From: Dyadobacter sp. MSC1_007
GTDB lineage: Bacteria; Bacteroidota; Bacteroidia; Cytophagales; Spirosomataceae
DNA length: 64,000 nt
Assembly (NCBI RefSeq): GCF_023667495.1
Contig: NZ_JAMOZL010000003.1
Coordinates: 310,001 to 374,000 of the forward strand
Direction: 5' to 3'
The position numbers and the translations under genes were made by a program. Positions 50,119 to 57,361 of this stretch are shown here, piece by piece; positions within the stretch are counted from its first letter, which is position 1, and each line of letters begins with the position of its first letter. The notes below the pieces were generated by a model, which made no database searches, was not told the origin of the DNA, and saw nothing but the letters and a program-made list of their open reading frames with translations.

Positions 50119-51792
50119 TTAGTTGAGTTCGGGACTTCTGAATCCTAATTTTTTCAGTCCGCTTTTTACTTCCGGATTGCTCATAAAGAGCTTCCACGGT
50201 AATTTGCTCCGATAATTTTCTATCATGATGACAATCGGGCCCTGGTCAATGGCGAGATAGGAATCTGCAAACCAGAGATCGGTAATCGAGAATGCATCAT
50301 AGAAGCCATAATTTCCCCACATTTTATCCCCCAATTTGTAATAGAAGAATTTCAATGCATTCATCGATTCAGCTGGGGTATATGGGAAGGCCGACAATGC
50401 CGCTGTGGGCGTGATCACTCCTCTGTCGTTTGTCGGGGAGTTGGCATTGTACCCGTTTGGAATATCGCTTGCGGTCAATCCCCAGCATTGTGCGCTATAA
50501 CCGTTGTACGCCTGCGGATTGGTTTTACAATAATTATAATTGATTAAGGTATGCGCTCTGTTTTGGTCAAAATAATTGGCAAAGCGATCGCTCAGTCCGG
50601 TAGGGTTCAATCCCAGAAAAGAATATTGAGAAAAGAACAACGGCCCGCCGAATGGCTCGCCAAGTGGCAGCTTAATACCGTAATATTCTTTTCCATTTAC
50701 AAAAGATGCATTACCGGCCCATCCATTGTCATAAACCGTTTTGGTGATGCTATGCGTAGGTGACGATGCAGCGAGCGCATAGGTGATCAGGCATTCATTC
50801 CAACCTTTTATCTGATGGTTCATTTCCCAATTGTAGTTGGGACTCCAATGCCAGTACAGGACATTTCCGCCATCTTTGGTAAACCAATCCCATTCAACAG
50901 CTTCCCATATTTTAGTGATGTCCGACCGCAGAGCGACTTCTGCTGCATTGTTTTCACTGAAATATTGCCGGGCAGTAAGCAGTCCCTGAACCAGGTAGGA
51001 AGTTTCGACAAGATCCGCACCGTTATCTTTTGTACTGAACGGTACCACGGCTCCTGTTGCGCCATTGAGCCAATGCGGGAAAGCTCCGTGGAACTTCTCT
51101 GCTTTATCTTTCAGGAACCCGACGATCTTTTGCATTCTTTCGAGCCCCTGCGCACGGGTTATGAATTGCCGTTCGACAGCAATAGGTATAGTCATGATCC
51201 CGAAGCCGCTTCCACCGGAGGTTACCACATCGCCGGACGTATTTCTTTCACGTGCGAGCCCGCTAACAGGATGCGCGAAGTCCCAGAAATAGCGAAAAGT
51301 TTGCTTTTGAACGAGCGTCAGAAGTGCTTCGTCAGATAGAACTGGGAACTTGTTTGTTGAGTCGATTGAGGTTGTTAAGTCGACTTTTACTTCATTAAGC
51401 AGCATTCCGCCCGCTTTGGATTTCAATGCTTTGGTAGCAACAACCGAGTAGTTGGTAAGATAAACCAGATTGGCAGAAGGTTTGATAACTACCGAGCTGT
51501 CGCCATGCTCCAAAGCACTCGTAAAAGCAATGTTTTCCCCGGCAGCCGACTTGAAGGTGATGCCGTTTTGAATGGACGCGCTGGTCAAAGGAGCGGAAAA
51601 AGTAAACCTTATCTCAAGATTCACATTCAAATTGACATATTTGAATCCCGAATAGATGCCGTTTACTTTCAGCCTATTGAACCCGAACGACGATGGCGTG
51701 CCCGGATTGGTTGGCTGGGGTTCCTTTTCGGATTTGCAGGAAACCCCCAGCCAGAGTATTGTAATAATGAAAATGAGGTTTTTGAAAGGCAT
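50119..51792 (-). CDS. Glycoamylase-like (GH144-type) lipoprotein with N-terminal Ig-like domain
   Basis: A 557-residue surface lipoprotein. The lipobox 'WLGVSC' ends at Cys19, followed by a Pro/Asn-rich linker. A Big_5/SbsA-like Ig domain (about 40-145, 'LEIRFTFSAPLTSASIQNGI') and a glycoamylase-like domain (about 155-555) follow. The latter shows the same motifs as the next gene: 'LVQKQTFRYFWDFAHPVSGL', 'NYNWEMNHQIKGWNECLITY', 'WGLTASDIPNGYNANSPTND' and 'LAIDQGPIVIMIENYRSKLP'. Probably an endo-acting beta-1,2-glucanase that cleaves polysaccharide at the cell surface for SusCD import. Its ATG overlaps the LamG gene stop by 1 bp. Substrate specificity is inferred from family knowledge, not visible directly. 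Confidence 0.87.
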   Translation of the reverse strand: MPFKNLIFIITILWLGVSCKSEKEPQPTNPGTPSSFGFNRLKVNGIYSGFKYVNLNVNLEIRFTFSAPLTSASIQNGITFKSAAGENIAFTSALEHGDSSVVIKPSANLVYLTNYSVVATKALKSKAGGMLLNEVKVDLTTSIDSTNKFPVLSDEALLTLVQKQTFRYFWDFAHPVSGLARERNTSGDVVTSGGSGFGIMTIPIAVERQFITRAQGLERMQKIVGFLKDKAEKFHGAFPHWLNGATGAVVPFSTKDNGADLVETSYLVQGLLTARQYFSENNAAEVALRSDITKIWEAVEWDWFTKDGGNVLYWHWSPNYNWEMNHQIKGWNECLITYALAASSPTHSITKTVYDNGWAGNASFVNGKEYYGIKLPLGEPFGGPLFFSQYSFLGLNPTGLSDRFANYFDQNRAHTLINYNYCKTNPQAYNGYSAQCWGLTASDIPNGYNANSPTNDRGVITPTAALSAFPYTPAESMNALKFFYYKLGDKMWGNYGFYDAFSITDLWFADSYLAIDQGPIVIMIENYRSKLPWKLFMSNPEVKSGLKKLGFRSPELN

Positions 51793-52634
51793 TATTTCCC
51801 TCTTGATTCCAATTTGACGAGTGCGTCTACTTCACTGTCTTTCAAAGCAACGTTGTAAATCCGGACTTCATCCAGCAAGCCTGTCAGATAGCTCGCCCAC
51901 GGCTCGCCTTTCGATTCAGACGTAAGACTTGGGGTTGTCTGGAACTGCACAGTCCCGAAAACCATCTTTCCCGGATTGTTCCATTTCAGCTCACCAAACT
52001 TAGCAACCGTGCTGGTAGCTGTTTTGGAGCCATTGACATAAACATTGAAAGTAGATGAGGTGGCGTCATACGATAATGCAATGTGTGTCCAGGAGTTATA
52101 GAGATTAACAATTCCCTCTTTGGTCACCCAGGTGTCTGCTTTGCCGTTCTGGATATGAGCTTTGAAAATCCCGTCGGTATTGGTGCCGCCATTTTCGAAG
52201 AAAGTTTCAATATTTCCCCAAAAACCATTCTTTTGAGAAAGGCCTACCAAACCGATAATGCCCCCCGCTGCCGTTGTCGACTGGCTATTGACCCAGTAAG
52301 TCATTGTGAAGCTTTTAAGGCCAAGTATGGCGGCAGTAGGTTCAAATAGAATATATCCTTTTTGAGCTCCTTTCATAGCCTGGCCTTTTAGTCCATTGGC
52401 AAAAGTAGTCCCGGTATTCACACCGGCAGTCTTGGAAACCGCTTCGACATAATCTCCGTCGAAAGGAAAATGGGCAACCAGGTTGGGCTGAGCTATTTCA
52501 TTAGAGGCTGTAAAACCTCCGATTGTCACGCTTGGCGCGTAGCTTTCCGGGTCAAATTTTTCGTAGCAAGACGATACGCCGACTGCTGTCAGAACGCAGA
52601 TTACCAGTGCCAGTTTGTTCTTTAAAGTTTTCAT
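51792..52634 (-). CDS. LamG-domain surface lipoprotein, likely glycan-binding (SusE/F position)
   Basis: A 280-residue lipoprotein. The lipobox 'VGVSSC' ends at Cys23. A LamG/concanavalin-like domain occupies about 50-275: 'LVAHFPFDGDYVEAVSKTAG', 'LKSFTMTYWVNSQST', 'YNSWTHIALSYDATSSTFNV', 'YVNGSKTATS' and 'LLDEVRIYNVALKDSEVDAL'. LamG domains here bind carbohydrate; the gene sits where SusE/SusF-type surface glycan-binding proteins usually sit, between susD and the hydrolases. It is 19 bp before susD in coordinate order and overlaps the next hydrolase gene by 1 bp, so it belongs to the operon. No catalytic residues are evident. Confidence 0.9.
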   Translation of the reverse strand: MKTLKNKLALVICVLTAVGVSSCYEKFDPESYAPSVTIGGFTASNEIAQPNLVAHFPFDGDYVEAVSKTAGVNTGTTFANGLKGQAMKGAQKGYILFEPTAAILGLKSFTMTYWVNSQSTTAAGGIIGLVGLSQKNGFWGNIETFFENGGTNTDGIFKAHIQNGKADTWVTKEGIVNLYNSWTHIALSYDATSSTFNVYVNGSKTATSTVAKFGELKWNNPGKMVFGTVQFQTTPSLTSESKGEPWASYLTGLLDEVRIYNVALKDSEVDALVKLESRGK

Positions 52635-52653
52635 CGATAGATGTGGTTTTTAA

Positions 52654-54147
52654 TTAATAGCCTGGGTTCTGTGTCAATACGCCTGCGCTGATGTCGATTT
52701 CATTCTGAGGGATCGGCCATACTTCGTTCTTGCCTGCTTTCCACCCCTTAGGCCCGAATATCTCTGCTGCCCGTCCCTGACGGATCACGTCGAAATAGCG
52801 GTCGAATTCCATGGCCAGCTCATGATGACGCTCGTTCCAGATCGCGAGGCGTAATGCAGCTTTATCGGTAGTAGTAACCTTAGGCAGGATCGTTTTGCTC
52901 GTTCCTCTTGCACGGGCTCGTACCAGTTCGAGTGACGCCAGAGCCTGCGTAGCATTTCCAAGTTCGTTGGCAGCTTCCGCATTCATCAGCAATACCTCTG
53001 CGTAGCGGATAACCCTTACATTCTGCTGTGAGCCTTCATTGAAGCCAGTGGTGTACAATGAAAATGGCACGTAGGATTTCTGATTGTACATGGGGTTGTC
53101 ACCCGTTGCAGCAATAGCATCGCCCGATGGCGTGGTTTCGCCCCGGAAAATGATCGTCGCGTCGCGTCTTGGGTCACCGGCCTCAAATGACTTAGCCAGT
53201 GTTTCGGTAGGTACATTGAAGCCCCAGCCTCCTCCTTGCACGCCACGTACACCTTGCACCTGCGAATATTGCGAGTTGGAAGCATCTTTATTCGACGGGA
53301 TCAACTCATTCTGGATCTCAAATATAGATTCACTTGAATTTTCATTGGGTATGCGGAATAGCGCCTCGTAATTCGGGAAAAGGGAATATTGTCCGGAGTT
53401 GATCACCTGTGTGGTGAGATCAAACACCTGCTGCCATTTCTGCTGATACATCGATACTTTCGCATGCAGCGACAATGCTGCACCCTTGGTAACCCTGCCG
53501 ATATCGGAAGATCCGTAGTTCTGTGGGAGTACCGCTGCCGCCTCGGTCAAATCCTTTTCGATTGCTGCATATACATCCGCCTTAGGTGTGCGGGGGAGGT
53601 TGTATTCGGTGGCGTCTTTGGGTAATGCCAACCGCAGCGGAACATCGCCGAATGCACGTACAAGTCTGAAATAGGAGTATGCACGGATAAATTTTGCCTC
53701 CGCAATGTATCTCGCTTTCAGATTTTCATCCATGCTGATCGCCGGGATATTCACGATGACCTGGTTCGCATAGTTGATATTCTGGTATTGTCCTTCCCAG
53801 AAACCGCCCAACTGGCCCTCGGTCGAACCTACGGTGAAGTTGTCATATTGATTGAAAAAAGGAGCATCACTTGCGGTGCTTCCCTTTTCCGCATCGTCGG
53901 AACCAACACTTTCTACCGCAATTGCAGCAAATGCGGTATTGTTCCAACTGCGGAGGTTGGCGTACATTGCGTTGACTGCCTTGGTAGCATCGGCTTCATT
54001 TTGCCAAAAAACGGCTCCCGGCTGCTTGCCCTGTGGATCGGTATCGAGGAAGCCGTCGCTGCACGAAGAAGGTATGAACAGGAGCGCGGCCAGTCCCAGG
54101 TAAAGGCCCGTCTGTTTCAGGTTATTTTTTAGACTTATATTTTTCAT
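52654..54147 (-). CDS. RagB/SusD family nutrient uptake outer membrane lipoprotein
   Basis: A 497-residue SusD-type lipoprotein. With the ATG at 54147 the leader is 'MKNISLKNNLKQTGLYLGLA', with the lipobox 'IPSSC' near residue 29. An upstream in-frame ATG at 54213 lies inside susC and is unlikely. Family marks are 'DGFLDTDPQGKQPGAVFWQN', 'ARYIAEAKFIRAYSYFRLVR', 'FGDVPLRLALP' and, near the C-terminus, 'ELAMEFDRYFDVIRQGRAAE' and 'IPQNEIDISAGVLTQNPGY'. SusD forms the lid over the SusC barrel and binds glycan for import. It follows susC by 13 bp. The ligand is inferred from the neighbouring hydrolases. Confidence 0.97.
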   Translation of the reverse strand: MKNISLKNNLKQTGLYLGLAALLFIPSSCSDGFLDTDPQGKQPGAVFWQNEADATKAVNAMYANLRSWNNTAFAAIAVESVGSDDAEKGSTASDAPFFNQYDNFTVGSTEGQLGGFWEGQYQNINYANQVIVNIPAISMDENLKARYIAEAKFIRAYSYFRLVRAFGDVPLRLALPKDATEYNLPRTPKADVYAAIEKDLTEAAAVLPQNYGSSDIGRVTKGAALSLHAKVSMYQQKWQQVFDLTTQVINSGQYSLFPNYEALFRIPNENSSESIFEIQNELIPSNKDASNSQYSQVQGVRGVQGGGWGFNVPTETLAKSFEAGDPRRDATIIFRGETTPSGDAIAATGDNPMYNQKSYVPFSLYTTGFNEGSQQNVRVIRYAEVLLMNAEAANELGNATQALASLELVRARARGTSKTILPKVTTTDKAALRLAIWNERHHELAMEFDRYFDVIRQGRAAEIFGPKGWKAGKNEVWPIPQNEIDISAGVLTQNPGY

Positions 54148-54160
54148 ATCGGTTCTGATC

Positions 54161-57100
54161 TTAGAAAGTGACATTGATACCAAAATTGTAAGTCGCTGAA
54201 AGCGGATACACATTGGCGTCGATTCCGGCTTGTGTCGGTTTGTTTTCGTTGGCTCTTACCTCAGGAGAAAGACCTTTGTATTTGAAGAAATTCAAGGGGT
54301 TTTGCGCGTTGGCGTAAAGACGCAGCTTGCGGATCTTCAATTTATCATTGACAGCCTGAGGGAATGTGTAGCCAAGCTGCGCATTCCGTACGCGGAAATA
54401 ACTTCCGCTTTGTACGAAGAATGAATTGGGGAGGTAATTCTGGCCACCGCCGATGTTTGCAGAAGGATAAGTGTTTGAAGTTCCTTCACCGTGCCATCTG
54501 TTATCGTAGAAATCTTTGGTGAAGTTTTCATTACCATAGCGCCATCCCATGTTCGCATTGTAAATATCCACTTTCGCAACGCCCTGGAAATCGAGCATTA
54601 AATCGATGTTTTTATAATTCCAGCTGGTATTGATACCGTAGCTGAACTTGGGGTTCGGGTTGCCGATCACCTGCCGGTCGAGGCCGGAAATGGCGCCATC
54701 TGGCGTGCCGTTGGTTCCGCTGATGTCCCGGTATTTAAAATCACCCGGTTTTGCATTTGGCTGGGCCGAGTTTTTGATTTCCTCTTCATTCTGGAAAATA
54801 CCATCAACAACGTAACCATAGAATGAGCCTATCGGATCGCCTACACGGGTGCGTGTAGCAAGCGCGCCGCTGGTAAGGCCCACGCCACCGTCGTAAATAG
54901 GATTTGCACCTGACGAAACGGAAAGAACAGTGTTGTCATTAATACCGCCGTTGAAGCCAATGCTGTACGAAAGGTCTTTTCCGATGTCGTCGCGCCAGTT
55001 CAAAGCAAATTCAAAACCTTTATTCTCGAAATTGGCCTGGTTACCAACAATGCGTCCGGATGCAGTACCGATCGAGGTCAGGACCGGAATGTCAAATATG
55101 GCGCGCTCTGTTTTCTTGATATAATAATCCAATTCAACGCTAAGCCGCGATTTCAGGAAGGAAGCTTCGACACCGAAATCGGTACCAACGCCGCGTTCCC
55201 AAAAAGTAGTAGGAGGGATAATGGTATTGATGCTGGCACCTGTGTTCAGTTGTCCGCCAAAGATGGCTGCCAGATTTCCACCGGTCGCCACTGTCAGCGT
55301 CGAGAGGTTAGACGGTACGGAAGCATTTCCGATTTTACCCCAGCTACCGCGGATTTTAAGGTTGTCAAATGTGGATTGGCCTTTCATGAATGCCTCATTG
55401 CTGATCACCCAGCCTGCACCGACAGAAGGGAAATAGCCCCAGGCATTTCCGCCTTGGTAGAATTTGGAAGAACCGTCAGCTCTTAATGATGCATTCAAAA
55501 GATAACGATCGCCAAAGGAGTAATTGACACGGCCAAAATAAGAAGCATATGTTCCCAAATCTCCCTCGTCTGTCACATTTCGCCCGGCTGCACTACCCAA
55601 TGCAAGATAGAGATCGCCTTCACTGCTGAAAGGTACATTCAATGCATTAGCAGTAACCTTATAGGATTGATCGCGCTGTGCAGATTGTCCTAACAAGGCG
55701 GTAATGCTGTGCTGCCCGAAATCTTTGGTGTAAGTCAAAGTATTCTCAAAAATCCAATAGCGCGTTTGCGGACGGACGAATTCAAGGAAGCTGGTTGTGT
55801 TACGCTGTTTGAATGTCGCGGTGTATTGCGGCACATAACTGCGCGTTTCATCTTGTCCATATCGGCCTCCCAGACTAGTTTTGAAAGTCAGACCTTTGAA
55901 CAGGGACAATTCTGCATAAACATTACCAGTGAGGAGGGTTTTCTTTGTATTTTGATTGAAAAAATCGATGGTAACCTGCGGGTTGAAGTTGTTTCCATCG
56001 CCCAGGTTATAGTCGGTAGGATCTCCGTACGTGCCATCGGCATAATATACCGGTACTACTGGGCCTGCTGCGTAAAGCTGGCGGAAAATGCCACCCGCTT
56101 CATCTTTCGATTTGCTGAAAGAACCGGTGGCAGTATAACCCACTTTAAGACTTTTTAAAACCTGGAAGTCGTTCTGCATACGTGCCGTATACCTTTTGAA
56201 ATTGTTCTTTTCAACAATACCATCCTGGTTCAGATAACCAAGGGAAAAGCTGTAAGTCGATTTTTCGCCGCCCCCACTGATCGAAAGCTGATGGTTGGTA
56301 AGTAATGCATTGCGCAAAATCTGGTGGTACCAATCGGTTCCTTCACCGAATTGGGCCGGATCGAGGACATTGGGTTTGCCATTGATATTGCTGAGTTCGT
56401 TGACCATCGTGGCATACTCGTTTGCATTGGCCATTTTGATCTGATTTGTCACCTTCTGATAGCCCACAAAGCCGTTGTAATCCACAACCGCCTTTCCGGA
56501 TTTACCTTTTTTCGTGGTGATCAGCACTACCCCGTTTGCTGCGCGCACACCATAAATAGACTGGCTTGACGCATCTTTCAGAATGTTCATACTTTCAATG
56601 TCACCCGAGTTGAGGAAGCTGATGTCGTCAAACCACACCCCGTCGACCACGTACAATGGGTTGGCGCTGCCATAAGCTGTACCAACGCCTCGAATGCGTA
56701 TTTGCGGAGCCTCACCGGGCTTACCGGAGTTGTTGATCTGCACACCCGCAACCTTGCCCTGAAGACCGCTTACGGCATTCATCGAAGGCTGCTTGGAGAT
56801 TTCAGCTCCTTTTATTTGAGCGATGGAGCCCGTTACGTCCAGCTTATTTTGTGAACCATAACCTACTATCACTACCTCGTTCAATGCTTTTGCGTCTTCC
56901 TGCAATACAACATTGATGACGGTTTGAGTACCGACTGCGATTTCCTGCGCGGTCATCCCGATCATTGAGAATACCAGGACAGATTGAGGTGATGGGACTT
57001 TTATAGCGTAGTTACCTTCTGCATCGGTAGGAACGCCGGTGGTTGTTCCTTTGATCAGCACACTGGCGCCCGGGAGTACCGAATTGTCGGTACCCGAAGT

Positions 57101-57196
57101 GACTTTACCAGTCACATTGATTTCCTGGGCATAGGAGAAAGTTCCCGCAGCCAGGAAAACGAGCATGTACAGCAATCGTACAGTAGTTTTCATCAT
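54161..57196 (-). CDS. SusC/RagA family TonB-linked outer membrane protein
   Basis: A 1011-residue TonB-dependent transporter. A leader ends near residue 23 ('SYAQ'). The CarboxypepD_reg-like domain is at about 25-105 ('INVTGKVTSGTDNSVLPGAS', 'GVPTDAEGNYAIKV'). The TonB-box-like segment is 'ALNEVVIVGYGSQ'. The plug follows (about 120-235: 'GLQGKVAGVQINNSGKPGEA', 'PLYVVDGVWF', 'ASSQSIYGVRAANGVVLITT'), and the rest is the barrel, ending in an aromatic terminal strand ('YNFGINVTF'). With SusD it imports oligosaccharides. It is the first structural gene of the locus, 165 bp downstream of the LuxR-type sensor gene, with a visible promoter and repeat operator. Confidence 0.97.
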   Translation of the reverse strand: MMKTTVRLLYMLVFLAAGTFSYAQEINVTGKVTSGTDNSVLPGASVLIKGTTTGVPTDAEGNYAIKVPSPQSVLVFSMIGMTAQEIAVGTQTVINVVLQEDAKALNEVVIVGYGSQNKLDVTGSIAQIKGAEISKQPSMNAVSGLQGKVAGVQINNSGKPGEAPQIRIRGVGTAYGSANPLYVVDGVWFDDISFLNSGDIESMNILKDASSQSIYGVRAANGVVLITTKKGKSGKAVVDYNGFVGYQKVTNQIKMANANEYATMVNELSNINGKPNVLDPAQFGEGTDWYHQILRNALLTNHQLSISGGGEKSTYSFSLGYLNQDGIVEKNNFKRYTARMQNDFQVLKSLKVGYTATGSFSKSKDEAGGIFRQLYAAGPVVPVYYADGTYGDPTDYNLGDGNNFNPQVTIDFFNQNTKKTLLTGNVYAELSLFKGLTFKTSLGGRYGQDETRSYVPQYTATFKQRNTTSFLEFVRPQTRYWIFENTLTYTKDFGQHSITALLGQSAQRDQSYKVTANALNVPFSSEGDLYLALGSAAGRNVTDEGDLGTYASYFGRVNYSFGDRYLLNASLRADGSSKFYQGGNAWGYFPSVGAGWVISNEAFMKGQSTFDNLKIRGSWGKIGNASVPSNLSTLTVATGGNLAAIFGGQLNTGASINTIIPPTTFWERGVGTDFGVEASFLKSRLSVELDYYIKKTERAIFDIPVLTSIGTASGRIVGNQANFENKGFEFALNWRDDIGKDLSYSIGFNGGINDNTVLSVSSGANPIYDGGVGLTSGALATRTRVGDPIGSFYGYVVDGIFQNEEEIKNSAQPNAKPGDFKYRDISGTNGTPDGAISGLDRQVIGNPNPKFSYGINTSWNYKNIDLMLDFQGVAKVDIYNANMGWRYGNENFTKDFYDNRWHGEGTSNTYPSANIGGGQNYLPNSFFVQSGSYFRVRNAQLGYTFPQAVNDKLKIRKLRLYANAQNPLNFFKYKGLSPEVRANENKPTQAGIDANVYPLSATYNFGINVTF

Positions 57197-57239
57197 TTAT
57201 AAATTGGTTGATTGAATTATTATAAGAAATTATTGACTT

Positions 57240-57272
57240 CAAATTTAAGTTCGAAGCGAGGCAGGAATCAAA
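57240..57272 (-). promoter_or_regulatory. susC promoter (-33 TTTG / -7 TAAATTTG)
   Basis: On the minus strand TTTG (57272-57269) and TAAATTTG (57247-57240) are spaced by 21 bp, close to the Bacteroidota TTTG-N19/20-TAnnTTTG consensus. The susC ATG at 57196 lies about 43 bp downstream of the -7 box. Confidence 0.65.
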
Positions 57273-57277
57273 AAAAA

Positions 57278-57298
57278 CACTACATCACCACTACATCA
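57278..57298 (-). promoter_or_regulatory. Direct-repeat operator upstream of the susC promoter
   Basis: CACTACATCA occurs at 57278-57287 and 57289-57298, an 11-bp repeat period equal to about one helical turn, ending 6 bp upstream of the -33 element. This is the position expected for an activator such as the LuxR-type regulator encoded next door. Confidence 0.65.
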
Positions 57299-57361
57299 AT
57301 AAGAATAATGCAAGGTTTGTTGGAATAATAAAGTGGTTGGTGATGGATAAATACAATTGTA

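Noticed and set aside
48714..51792. Glucoamylase (starch-degrading) role for the two paired hydrolases
   Set aside because: The glycoamylase-like fold is better tied to beta-1,2-glucanases in this phylum, and no other starch-locus genes (SusA/B/G-type amylases) are present.
54147..54213. Upstream ATG for susD at 54213
   Set aside because: It falls within the susC coding end and adds a non-leader extension; the ATG at 54147 gives a proper lipoprotein signal.
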